Source: Phragmites australis (lineage: Eukaryota > Streptophyta > Magnoliopsida > Poales > Poaceae). From it: a DNA stretch of 64,000 nucleotides. Of this stretch, positions 46,311-57,881 are shown piece after piece. The notes below the pieces were generated by a model, which saw only the letters and a program-made list of their open reading frames with translations, was not told the DNA's origin and ran no database searches. The position numbers and the translations under genes are program-made. Location of the stretch: the NCBI RefSeq assembly GCF_958298935.1, contig NC_084939.1, positions 1,255,501-1,319,500 of the forward strand, written 5' to 3'. Positions within the stretch are counted from its first letter, which is position 1; each line of letters opens with the position of its first letter.

Positions 46311-48190
46311 TGTAAGACCAAAAATGGCGATTAGAGAGGGGGTGAATAGGCGCATTACCAAATTCTTTCGAATCGGATGGCCTTCTCCTTTGTTTCACCC
46401 AACGCACCTCAAAACTCAAGCAGAAGCAAAGTCTGGAGAGAAGCAAATAGCAATCAAGAACGTAAATGAAATCATAGCTCTCATGATTGTATATGAATCC
46501 TAGATTCTATTGAAACCAATTCCATGAGTCATAACCACAAAAGATTGCAACTCGAAGGAAGAAACACTTTGATCCAAAAGGATAGGTACCAAGAAAAGAA
46601 ACTCTCCAAGTTGATGATTTAGAGACAAGTGAATTCAAGACCCAATTTAGTATCTTAGTATGTGAATTTATGCCTCTAGCAACGAGAAGAGTGACTTCAA
46701 CAAGATGAAAAATTTTAGCATAAGTATAAAAAACGAAAATCACAACCGGAAACCGAAAAACTTGCAAGGAAACTAATAGAGAAAAACTAGAAGAAGGTGA
46801 ATACAAGCATGAGAAAATAAAAACTTCATTACTTCCAAAGGTTAACTCTATTTTAAGCAGATTACAAAGATTTTTTTTTTCACAAAGCTCTCACCTAATA
46901 TTTAGGTAAGCACTCATCTTCCTCTCCTTAAAACCTTAGCACAAGGCTCTCATATGTATAGTCCCAGGGGCTCAAGTGCTAGTTTACCCTCTCACATAGC
47001 ACTATCCCTTTATTTATAGGTCTAGGTTACTTGACCTCTAAGTTTCTTAGCTTTTTTCTAAAATATCTCTCTCTTGTAGTACATTCTATCTACCACTAAG
47101 GGTATTTTGGTCTATTTTCTCCTCCATCTATTGAACAATCATGGCGCATTCACGACTTAGCTTCGTCTCGATGCAAGCTTCGCGATGATGCCATGTGCAC
47201 TCCATCCTTCCACGATTTTAAGGCCAAACCACAAAACTGCCTCGCACGTTTCTCAAAGCGTGACTCACTGTTGCTTGCTTCAACTTCAAGCAAGCATCCT
47301 GATATCAACTCATGTACTCCATCTTACGATCTTGACCACCGGCAAGTCTCTCCCGCTCCCGATCCCTCACACCGCCTTGTCACTTGCACCGGCATCCCTA
47401 TCGTTTGACTTTATCAACATGCTGTCTTCATCCTTCCTTTCATGCTTTGCTTGGCCTTCATGTGTACAGCTATGATCACCCTTGACTCCGCCCGGTCTCC
47501 TCGATCGTCCAGCACCAAGCACCTTGCTTGGCTCCGATCATCCTGCCATCGACCATCAAGTTGCATCTATCACATACACAACATTAGACAAGAAAATACA
47601 CATCTCCAACTTCATTATAAATTAGTCCATAATCAAAATCCAGTTAAAGCACGGCTTGAAAAAATTATGAACGCCAGATGGTCCAGCGTGCACACCTCCT
47701 GAGTATCGGACCATCCGGCGTGTGCAAACCATCAAGCCAACAACTTCTGCAACCTCTCTGCACAAAATGCTCCGACGTATTCTCTAGCGTGCATACTTTC
47801 AATTGTCGGACCATTCGGCGTATGCAACTTCTCCAGACCAGCACTTGCAACCTCTTTGCAATAATTGCTCCGGTGAAGCATCCGGCGTTCAATACTTCCA
47901 TCGTCGGACCATCTGATGTTCAAGGCTCGATTTCCTTCGAAAACTTCTTCTCTACAAGAATTAGTCCAGCGTTCACAAAAATACATCGCCGGACCATCCG
48001 GTGTACTGATCTTCTGACTCCATCTCCTAGAACAATCCGGCGTGCTTAATACCTCATCGCTGGACCATCCGACGTGTATAAACTTCTCTGCATTGTACCT
48101 TCCGGCATGTGTAAATTTCCTAAGACAGAGACAAAACTCACAACTACATTTCTTTTCAACTTTAGTTAGTCATAATTATCATTGCAGTAT
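46311..48190 (-). mobile_element. 5' LTR of the SIRE-like element
   Basis: Begins TGTAAGACC on the plus strand directly beside the primer binding site. It carries a minus-strand TATA (CCTATAAATA, 47011-47020) and many TCCGGYG-type motifs (47680-48110). The right end is not sharply defined. Similar blocks occur at 700-1790 and, inverted, at 41580-42985. Confidence 0.65.
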
Positions 48191-49259
48191 ATATACATGT
48201 TCCAGCAATCCAAAAATTATCGAACTAAATTCACACAAACTTGTCGATCACTCATCACACATGAACCAAGTCATATTTCCACTTGGTTTCTCACGGTCTA
48301 TCTCGATCATCAATCTATTTCACATGATACTCATCCATCTGTTGATTCTCTCACATATCTTATGATTTTTTTTATCTACCTCTTTATTACGAATCTAAAC
48401 ATAAATAAATAGTTCTGATAAATCATATGTCCTGTAGTTATAGTGAAATTTCCTTTCCTTGAGCTTCTAGTACGTGGCTTCGTGCACGCCTCAGTTATAT
48501 CGCAGGAGTTCAATGTGTTAGTCAGCATATTGCACCGTAAGTTATTTTGGATATGCTAAATCTCATCCGAGTATTTCTCCCCCCTCCAACACAAGAATTC
48601 CTGGCAGGCAGATCTGTCGCGATTCATGCTCAGTATGTCTTCTCTAACTCCGGTGAGGCTCTGGCATTGTTAGAATTAGGTTAAGAAAGAGAGAGATTAG
48701 GAGGCGGCGAGCGACAATCTGACATTTTGTTTTCTCATCACCATCGGCCTTAGGAATGATTGTTACCATAAGCTACGTTATACTAGGTTGCTGCGACAAA
48801 CACGTGTGTCAAAAACATTAGGAGAACGTGAAGTAAGAACAATTAGGTGATGGCATGCAGCATGTTGAACGTTCAGATCCAGTCAGCTCGAATTCATAAG
48901 GAAATCAAGAAAATGAAGACAAGTCAAATCAGGGTGCTTGAATATCGGAATCCTATATATTCCTATCCAAGCATGCACAAACAGCGAAAGCTGGAGCAGG
49001 CACAAAATGCAAACAAGAATGATCCCTACGTATTATTAGTATCGAGAATGCAAGATTATGAGCAAGAACAAAGTTTATGCATTTGACACCATGAAAAAGA
49101 ACAGTGCTTCGTACACACTGCACATTGATTCAGGACATGCACATCCATTTAAAATTCCAGATCAGATTTCAGAAGAACCAAATATATGTCAACAGAGTTA
49201 TCTAAATTATGTAGAGTACATCTACAACGTCAATAAAAGTTATAAAAAACATTACTCCA
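48191..49259. other. No gene; left edge shared with glutaredoxin copy 1
   Basis: 49045-49135 resembles 19765-19865 (GCAAGATTATGAGCAAGAAC, then CACRYTGATT...TTCAGG). The duplicated unit therefore extends further left than the glutaredoxin gene. The rest shows nothing recognisable. Confidence 0.5.
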
Positions 49260-49377
49260 CTTAGTTAATTATTATTCTCATCAGCATAGGTCACAGGACA
49301 TAAAAAACTGCCACACACATCTGACGAAAGAGCTAGCCATGCACGCACTGCATGCATACATGCGGACGATCTCAATC

Positions 49378-49698
49378 CTACAGCCAGAGAGCGCCGGCGC
49401 TCTTGAGCATGGGCACGAGCTCGCCGGCGAGGTGCAGCGCCATGACCTTGTTGGTGCCGCCGACGAGGTTCCCGCCCACGAACACCGCTGGCACCGAGGG
49501 GGCGCCGCGGCCGCCGCCAAGCCTCCTGGCGAGCTCGCGCTCCATCTCCCGGCCCCGGGGGTCCCTGTCCAGCTCGTGCACGGCCGCGTTCACGCCCAGG
49601 TTGCACAGGAGCGACGTCACGGCGTGGCACATGCCGCACTCGCTCGCCGTGAACACCACCACCGCACGCTCCGACGCCAGCTTCGCCACGAGGTCCAT
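49378..49698 (-). CDS. Class III (CC-type-like) glutaredoxin, copy 3, 106 aa
   Basis: The same family as copies 1 and 2, with the CGMC active site. It differs by an extra RGA in the Gly-rich stretch ([13 protein letters not shown]), Cys for Gly after LL (LLCNLGV), and Lys/Ala changes in the C-terminal third. It ends ALWL, the canonical C-terminal motif of class III glutaredoxins that act with TGA factors and TOPLESS. The extra Cys near residue 33 is not in the other copies. Single exon, intact. By its C-terminus this copy is the one closest to the ancestral form. Confidence 0.93.
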   Translation of the reverse strand: MDLVAKLASERAVVVFTASECGMCHAVTSLLCNLGVNAAVHELDRDPRGREMERELARRLGGGRGAPSVPAVFVGGNLVGGTNKVMALHLAGELVPMLKSAGALWL

Positions 49699-49800
49699 TA
49701 GTAGTAGCTTCCGCTTATGGTGCCCGGAAGGTTCTAGAGGCTTCTAGTTCCTTAGGTGATGTGTGGTTTGTTGCTGCTGGCCGGGTGCATTGCTTGCCCT

Positions 49801-49808
49801 TTTTATAG
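49801..49808 (-). promoter_or_regulatory. TATA box of glutaredoxin copy 3
   Basis: Reverse complement reads CTATAAAA, about 103 bp before the ATG. Confidence 0.65.
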
Positions 49809-50310
49809 GCTGGCAAAGATGTTGATACCTACTTGCTGTGGATTAAGATTCTTAAGCAGCAGCAATTGATAGCATTTCCTAAACATGTTAGTATACATGC
49901 ATGAGACATAGCTAGATTTTATTCTTCTATAACTAACAATGATTCTTCTGATCCAGTGCTGGTTAAAGATTGGATAATTTTGGAAAAGAATCCATGTTAT
50001 GTTCGTGCATGAGGGCCCTTTGGAACATTGGGATCTTTCCTCATGAGTCACGACTCACACGAGTTGACCTCTTGCAAAATTTCCAATGCCTAAACCTGAA
50101 AAAAGAAGGATCGATCTTTTCACAAGGCATGATGATAGAATTGTATAGATATTTTTGGATTTTTCTTCGGGGTATAAAAACATAGTTCAATTACACTTTA
50201 CAAGCATACAATCTTGAAAGTATATACAAGCATCAATGTGTCGTGCATGTATTAGCAGTTGCACATTCAGATTCAAGTACACATGTAAACATAGTATTGA
50301 CAAGCTCAAA

Positions 50311-51562
50311 AGTTGTTAGCACCAGTGCAATTTTGTTCTGCTCTTGTTGGTAGTCTGAAACTTGTAATAACTGAAAATCTCTGGTGCAATGCATGCCATT
50401 TCCTGAAACTAGTATTAGTTGTTACTGTTCTTCTTCAGTTATGTGAAAGTCTGAAACATGCCCTGCACCACTGCTAACTTGAGAGTTCAGATCTTTGAGC
50501 TTGAATGTAAATATCAGATGTCCATAACAAAAGCAAATGGCGCCGACAACAACATGGCCTCGCTTCGTAACATGACAGTATGACAGCAGGATCTGATTCC
50601 TCCGGCCAAGAGCAGCCAATTTCCATAGGAGGGATAAAGCTCCTCTTCAGGTTCAGAATAGCATCTTCAGACAGACAGCCTGCAGTCTCATCCAGTCTCT
50701 CACACGGTAGCACTCTCTCTTCTGACCTTATCCGCGGCGCACAATCTGTCCCATTTGCAATTTCTTGTTGTTTCTGAACAGTTTCACCATTCTTGCTGAT
50801 AAAATCATCTGCCGGACCGTATCAGATAAATGCGCCCAATTTGCTATATCTTGTTCTCTGAAGATTTTCACCACAATTCCAGACCACAACATCAATCTGA
50901 CTTATCACAGATGCAGGCATTTGGTATGGCGCGGTGATCTGACGGTGCAATCTTGCATTACATATCTTCGAACATGCTGTGTGAAGGATGCTATGGAACA
51001 GTTACCATTGACATGCGGCGATGCATCTTCTCATGTATGATGCAAACCTCCGTGACAAGCAGATGACAATGGAGAATATCTGGATAGACATGTATCCTTA
51101 TCCTCAAGATCTGCCTTGGCAGTGCTGACCATCAATACAACTTTGCATCTTGGGATTCCTTCCTGAATTTGATCAGTTCTTGGCTCCTCATGTTTGCAAG
51201 GGGCTACATTCTTTGGTGTGCAAATGCATATCTGATGCGGGGCAAAAAGTGAAATGCCGAGAGAAAATATGGAAATATCTCTGAGAGAGCTACAATGGGT
51301 GAATAATCAAACAAGAGGTACCATCAAATATTTTCATTATTTAAGCCTATTACATTTTATGTACAACAGTTAAGGTGTGTCTACAATGTTACGGAGCTTA
51401 CATGTACAATTGTCGCTTGAGCAAAGGGGGCACATTTAAAAGCTGAACCTCTCCTTATCCTCAGGAGAGCTCCTGGAGCGCCCAATATGTCATACATTTC
51501 ATGAGCTGTACACAAGATGAAAAAAAAATACTGCACATGGGTGTATTTCCTGGCATACAAAG
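50311..51562 (-). other. Unrecognised, partly coding-like interval downstream of the lipase
   Basis: Two overlapping minus-strand frames (50422-50619 and 50474-50713) would make a continuous unfamiliar protein if joined by one shift near 50590. They include SEDAILNLKRSFIPPMEIGC and RGHVVVGAICFCYGHLIF. I do not recognise the family. It may be a pseudogene exon. 50760-51560 holds no clear gene; the lipase 3' UTR probably covers 51400-51562. Confidence 0.35.
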
Positions 51563-54500
51563 TTACATAGATTCTAGGGCGTGTGGTTCTTGCGGATATC
51601 TTGAGAAGATGACGGTTCCATCAACTTCATGAATGTAACTGTATGCTGAGTTGGCTGCACCAATCACATATTGACAGGTTCCCCTTGAATCAGCATGCAG
51701 TGTAACACCGTAGTACTCAAGATGATCTGCTACACTTATCCCATAGACCGATCTTTTCAAGCAAAAGCAAACAATAAGCAACACAAGGAAGAACATAAAT
51801 GTTCAGAAAATGTAAGGCTGTGAGAGGAAGATAGATATACCTGCTGCAGGTTGGATCCTCACCAGAATCATCACAGATTGTCTCATTTCTGGTAACTATA
51901 TTTCCTTCTATGGTCTCATGAAGCCAAATCTGAAGAGAAACAAATGCAGAAGAAATGGATTACATAACAGTGGTCTGGATAAACTTCAGTATGTGTATGC
52001 ACCTTTGTAAATTCTTTCCAAGTATCGAATGCATACCTCTCTTGCAAAGTGGTGATATGTCCATTCACCTAGATAATAATAATATGGTGGTAAATGTGGC
52101 ACAACATCATTCTGATGGGTCACACGGATTGTTTGTGGGACTTGTTTACTGAAGTACAAAGCAAAAGCAGGATTGCCTATCCGAGGCTGTCCAAAAGTCA
52201 TGAGCTCAACTTCCTGTGATCCAAACTTAACCTGTAAAAGAAAAGGCATGACATCAGTTCATTGAATCCAACAATCTACATATATTATAATACATGCAAT
52301 CTTATCAATTATAATGAAAGAGGCATAGGTTCAGTCCTAGGATCGCAGAGCACATATTAACATTTGATGCAATAAACCAAGAACTACATTAGATATATAA
52401 AATAACTTAGATCACAAAGGAAATTTATCTGTTTCTGATGGTGTGGTTGGAGAAAACCTGATTCTGCATGCATTTCCATAACACCTCATGAAAGAACCAA
52501 AAGTATCCAGATTTGAGGATTATATATGTCCAAGTAACACTCCAGGTGGCTTAAAAGTACTTACAGAAAGATCGAGGGCACAGAACGTAGCTAAAGCCCC
52601 TCCCATGGAGTGACCCACAACATTTATGGGTAGTGTTCCATATGTTTTCCTTGCCCATTGAATAGATTTCAGGATTTCATGCCGCATAGTTGTATTATAA
52701 TATGCAGAATAAAAACCATGATGGACCTGCAACATGAGACAGACAAGAAGAAAGAAAACAAGAGTTATTGCTAATTCAATAAGAACTCTTAAAATATATA
52801 TAAAAAAAAAACCTTGACTAGTGGAGTTACCATTGCATCAGGCATGCCTGGATAAGTCACATCGAGCTGCTTCCAGAAGAGATCTTCAATCCAATTTGTG
52901 ACACTTTGCAAGTAAAGTTCCAAGACAACCAATCAAAAAGATGTGAAAATGGAATGCTTCTTGATAGCGTATAATGTTTCATAGGTTTTGAAAGAGTAAG
53001 CACTTTTATGACTTGAAATGAAAATCAAAATACATTGTTAATAGAAACTGATAAGAAGGTGATGACTGAGAGCATGTGTCCATATGGTACAAGTCTTCGT
53101 CACTAATACGCTATATTTAATGGGACATTTGTTTGTACCTGTGTAGTTGAGTGCCTCTAAATGCGATGATTATGGCTCGTGGATCAGGGGCAACTCCAAC
53201 AAATGCCTGCTCAATTTTTTAATAAACAATTGAACAGAATTTTTCATTTTACACTGAATGCAAGAAGAAGCTTGCAAAAACACTAAAAGATAATGAACCT
53301 GTAAGCAGTTCTCCACATCTACAATTATCTTTATCATCTCAAAACCCTGCATCAACAATGCAAAAACAGACAATTAGATTAGATACCAAGGAACATGTAG
53401 AATAACTTGCACAAACAGTGCAAGCACCAAATTTAACGACTCATAAGGGTGTTACCTTCGTGTGACCTTTGCACCTTGGACAGGTCCATGTGAAAAGTGA
53501 TGTTAAGTCAGACGTATAAACCTGAAACATATTCACATAAGCCAAGTCTTGAAAAAAAGTGTTTTCTTTTTCAGAAAAAAAGATGAAGAAAAGAACACTG
53601 AAGTAAGTTTCATCATAGAACAGGATAGAAATTGGTGACTTATGATCTGTAGAAATGTGAGGGAATGGCAAGGTGTGGAAAAATGTATGAAGGGTTTTTA
53701 GGAGGGAAAAATGGCATGAACAAATTTTCATCACAGAAATTCCCTAGCTAGTACAATAGGAAGTTTGGTTGGATGAACTAATTTATACAGTTGCCAACAG
53801 AACCAAGTACTAGCACATTGTTCAAGCAGGAACTTACAGCGGATGCATATTCAACAAGAATATGAGCAAGAGTATGATTGTAAGAATAACCACCATCAAA
53901 ACGCCTCATCCTGAGTACTGCATTGGAAAATAAAAGCGTAAACAATCTGTTAACATTCTACACTTGATTTAGTGGCATAATAGCACTATCGTAGTAAATG
54001 AAATCAACATGTCAGAGACCATACTTCAGTGCTGCAATATCCATGGCATTACCAAACTAAGGAAGCATATAAGCGTAGCGCACTACTCATTTCAAGATTG
54101 CATCATTCTCGTCTCACCGCCGTATCTGCATCTCCAAGCACAAAGAAGGGATTCTACTTTCCTAATTCCGATGTAACGGTGCTGCACTACTGCTTGTGAG
54201 TTGCAAGCACGGCAATAATGGCATCACAGTTCTCTATCAACTGTACATAGCAGTTGACTCTCATAACAAACTAAGCATCATTGCTCTAAAGGTAGCAACT
54301 TTACCGTTTCCCAATTCCCAATCAAAATTGCCCCACACATTCCATCAAACCCCGAAGAAATTTGCAGCTGCAGCAGCCACTGTACTAAAAAATACACCTT
54401 CCCTGAGCTTCCCCCCTCACTAGCCCCATCTAATTCACATCCTCCCGGTACCCCAACACCGCCGCCACAATCAATCAGCTCCCTTAACCGGTCGTCTCGT

Positions 54501-54780
54501 ATCTACAGGTTCCTCCGAATCATTCCCTCCCAAGCAAGAAGGAACCGTCCGGAACTAGCACCGATGACGCAAGAAGAACCAGGGACGCGTAGCAACGAAG
54601 CGACGCGTCCATGGTTGGAAGAACCAGGAAACCGGTGGTTGAGAAACGGGGAAAGGAAAGATCATCACCTCCTTCTCCTTCCGCCGCCGCCGCCGCCGCG
54701 TGAGAAGCGGAGAGCAGAAGGCCCGCGAGAACTAGCAGCATCACGGCCGCGCTCTGCACCATCCGCCGCAGCGACGCCAT
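51563..54780 (-). CDS. Class 3 lipase (alpha/beta hydrolase), 10 exons, 360 aa
   Basis: Encodes a triacylglycerol-lipase-like hydrolase. Exons (minus strand): 54669-54780, 53838-53917, 53456-53521, 53299-53346, 53139-53206, 52831-52903, 52565-52726, 52037-52231, 51841-51929, 51563-51752. All introns are GT-AG and the sum is 1,083 nt, in frame to a TAA. Residues 1-33 are a signal peptide or anchor (VMLLVLAGLLLSASHAAA). The nucleophile is Ser189 in GHSMGGA, the acid is probably Asp245 in NDVVPHLPP, and the base is probably His263/264 in TYHHFARE. A CPRC pair lies in exon 3. Length and layout match the Arabidopsis At5g18630-like lipase group. It probably acts in the secretory path or apoplast. 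The gene appears intact; substrate is unknown. Confidence 0.93.
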
Positions 54781-54963
54781 CGCCGTTGCCTCTCTCCCTC
54801 CCCCCTCGCCCCCAATGGAGACTCGTAAGACCATAAAGAGAAAGACGGACTCGAGGACGACGCAAATAAAGAAAACAGAAATTACAGAATGAGCCGAGGG
54901 TTGTTCCATAAAAGAGTAAAAGGAGTAGTTGATAGGGAGTTAGGGAGTAGGGACTCGGACGCG

Positions 54964-55729
54964 GTTTTTTTAAAATAATATTATTTTATTAAAAAAATTG
55001 TAAAATATTATTCAAAATTGAAATTTTATAGGAATAGGTGTCAGTTGGCACGTTAATTGCCGACAAGCCATTTATCAGCAATCAGAATGCCAATATCTCA
55101 TTTGGTACACAAGTGGAGGTATGTCGATACTCTAATTGCCGACAGGTTATGCATTCCGCTGATGGTATTAAAAAAATTATATTTTTTTAATATGATCTTA
55201 TATGGAGATAATTTTTATAGAAAATTATATCTATCGATGATATCTACAACTTCATAGTTCAATACTTTTCCATTTAAATTAGTTTAGACACCTAAAAATG
55301 GTTATAAATTTCATATCGAAAGATCATATACCAAAAAGTGTTTATAAATTTCAATCTGAAAAACTACATCTAGAATTTGCAGGTACTTTTTGGATACCTA
55401 AACGGATTTAAATATAAAAGTATTCAACTATAAAGTTATAGATATCATTGATGTACAATTTTAATATAAAGACCATCTCTATTTGAGATCATATGAAAAA
55501 GTTATAATTTTTTCTTTAAATATCATTTGTGGGACAAGTGACCTATTTTCAATCGGAGTGCCGATAGGTCTTTGGAGAAATACATGTTGGCTATTCAGTT
55601 GGTACTCTGACTATCGATACGTAGCTATTTGGTAATTGAAGTGTCGACTAGTATATATTTCTGTGACTTTTCTATTTTAAATATTATTGTTGCAATTTTT
55701 AATAAAATAATATTATTTTAAAAAAATCT
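54964..55729. mobile_element. MULE-type MITE upstream of the lipase gene
   Basis: 766 bp with terminal inverted repeats of about 30 bp (GTTTTTTTAAAATAATATT and, from the right end, GATTTTTTTAAAATAATATT). A 9-bp target duplication, TCGGACGCG/TCGAACGCG, with one difference flanks it. A 9-bp duplication points to the Mutator superfamily. The interior is non-coding with repeated GCCGA motifs. It lies about 180 bp upstream of the lipase ATG. Confidence 0.72.
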
Positions 55730-55738
55730 TCGAACGCG

Positions 55739-57085
55739 TCTACAATTTACACCTCGGATTAGCTAAGTATCCGCGTGTTGTAACGAAAATTCAATATATG
55801 AAGATATGTATGCATCATGGAAGCATAGCTGAACGAATAAATCACGAGTAATATTGTAGTTTGATTTTAAATAGGATCCGAAAAAGAATGAGATTATCTA
55901 CTAATTTTTTTCTAATTTTTTATTTATTTTTTTAGTAAATCTGGTTTAATATTCGTAGCGGTAACGAGACGAGAAAACTGAATAAAAAATAGATAATTAT
56001 TTAGATTTTATAATTTTTTATTAAATAAAAAGAGATAACACGATAATCAAAGGCACATTATATAATAGAGGTTACTACTCACCGTGGCAAAGCCCTAGCC
56101 AGCAACGCCCGGCCACGAAGAGTAATGAAAACTTTTCCAGTTTAGCCTTTAAACTATTCCAATTTGATGAAAACAAAAGTATAGGAATGAGTCAGTGTCC
56201 AGCACGCCATAGCAGGAGAGGTGGAGGACGAAAAGGACACGGCCTTCATCTCTTGGCGTCAAGTCAGCGGCGCTGCATCGGCCCCACATGTCATGCGCAG
56301 GACCGGCTTGGTCAACGGTGGATGCCTTGGGGAGTTCCACCACGTTCTGGAGGGATCTACCACGAAATCCAAGCGTACATCATGTAGTTCCTTTGACTAA
56401 TCCAAATTTATAAACTTAATCGGGATGATTGGGTAACTCGTCGTACAAGCAAATGACAAGAAGAACCAAATGAGGAGAAAACAATGCACATTTTCTTTTA
56501 CTTCTCGAACTTAAAAAAAGTAGTTAATGTGCATTTCCAGTGTGAGAGGCAGGGATGAATATCCCATTAACTAGGTACATGTAAATAACGAATTTTCGTT
56601 CGTAGCAATTGGGCTTTTTCACTTATCTCGATGGATTCCAAATACTGGTCTTTAGGCGCCACATTAATTGGGCCTGAGTGTATTATTGTCGTGCGATAAT
56701 ATCGCTTCCTTCGTCTCAAAGAAAAACGCAAAATATTATTTTAATCCTAAAAAGGCAAAATATTAGTTTTTGGGCCTACCCTAAAAGGAGGATTTTCTTA
56801 TACTAAGTAACCGTGTATGTATGACACGTATGAGTAATTATACAACTATATTTTTTAAATTATACAGACACCTATTATATCCTGAGTTAGATCATATTTG
56901 ACAGAGCTATAACTCTTAGATCTATGAAGAGTATTTGAAATTTCTAAATAAAATAAAGTGGTCTCGAGAGTCAACCTGGAAGCTTCTTTTACACCTCAAA
57001 TATTAAGATAATACAAGATTCTTCCCGAGATTCCACATGCTACGGCATCTACATTGGATCATCGTCGGCACCGTGCATATGTGCC
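55739..57085. other. Intergenic, no gene recognised
   Basis: AT-rich sequence. One GC-rich patch (56190-56380) has short frames on both strands without recognisable content. Confidence 0.4.
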
Positions 57086-57095
57086 GCCTATATAT
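57086..57095 (+). promoter_or_regulatory. Probable TATA box of the CASP-like gene
   Basis: GCCTATATATACA lies about 115 bp before the ATG at 57203. Confidence 0.5.
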
Positions 57096-57202
57096 ACATG
57101 TAGGCAGCCAGTCTCAAGTCGCAAGTCAACGTCATCAAATCCTTAATTACATTCTTCTTCCTCAGTAGAATCTCTGCATCTACCTAGCTCGATCGATTGA
57201 TC

Positions 57203-57881
57203 ATGTGCCAAGAGGAGAAGTCGGCGGGGCCCAGTTGGCCGCACCCCGCCAGCCTCATCGGCCGTATCGCCGGCATGGCGCTGGCGGTGGCGGCCGCGAC
57301 GGTCATGGCCGCGGCGAGCGAGTGCACCGTCTACGCTGCCTACGGCGCGCGCCCCCGCACCGTCACGTTCAGAGACTTCCCGGCTTTCGTGTACGTGAAA
57401 CAACTCGATCCACATCATGCGACCTGAATGATGGAAGCATTAACGTTGCATACTTACATATATATTTCCATCATGCATGCGATGTCAATGCAGGTACCTG
57501 GTGGTGGCGACCGCCATCGCCGCGACCCTGGAGATGATCGCCATCTTCCTGAGCGCGTGGAAGAAGGGCAAGGACAAGACGGCAAGGAAGCTCCTGCCTG
57601 TCCTCGCCGTGGCCGTACCGGCGCTCCTCTATTCGTCAGCCGGCGCGGCGATCGCCGTCGGCTGGGACATATCCTACTGCGCGGCCAACGGCCGGCGCCT
57701 AAGCGTCTGCGGCAGAAACGATAGTGGCGGTTTCTGCGCACGGGTGCACGCGTCCATGTGGCTCTCGCTCGGCGCGGCCGTCGTGGTGTCCGCCGCCGAG
57801 TGGGCGACATTGCAAGGGAACCACGGCGGGTCGGACTCGGACTCCGACTCGGACTCCGTTTGTTGCCATTGCAAGCATTAG
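57203..57881 (+). CDS. CASP-like membrane protein (DUF588), 191 aa
   Basis: A four-span plasma-membrane protein of the CASP/CASPL family. Casparian-strip members build a membrane scaffold that directs lignin deposition; roles of most CASPLs are unknown. Exon 1 is 57203-57390, intron 57391-57493 (GT-AG), and exon 2 is 57494-57881, split within the Val63 codon just before TM2, a common CASPL intron position. Spans: TM1 about 18-40 (with Arg21), TM2 64-85, TM3 96-120 (followed by Asp121), TM4 148-170. A Cys-rich loop lies at 125-145 (CAANGRRLSVCGR, then FCARV). The tail is acidic and then Cys-rich (SDSDSDSDSVCCHCKH). Intact, of usual length. Confidence 0.88.

Larger units (their letters stand above)
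49260..50310 (-). repeat. Glutaredoxin duplication block, copy 3 (short)
   Basis: Shares the gene, the 3' flank and parts of the promoter with copies 1 and 2. It lacks the 118-bp tandem repeat and most of the distal promoter, so it is older or more eroded. Confidence 0.75.
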
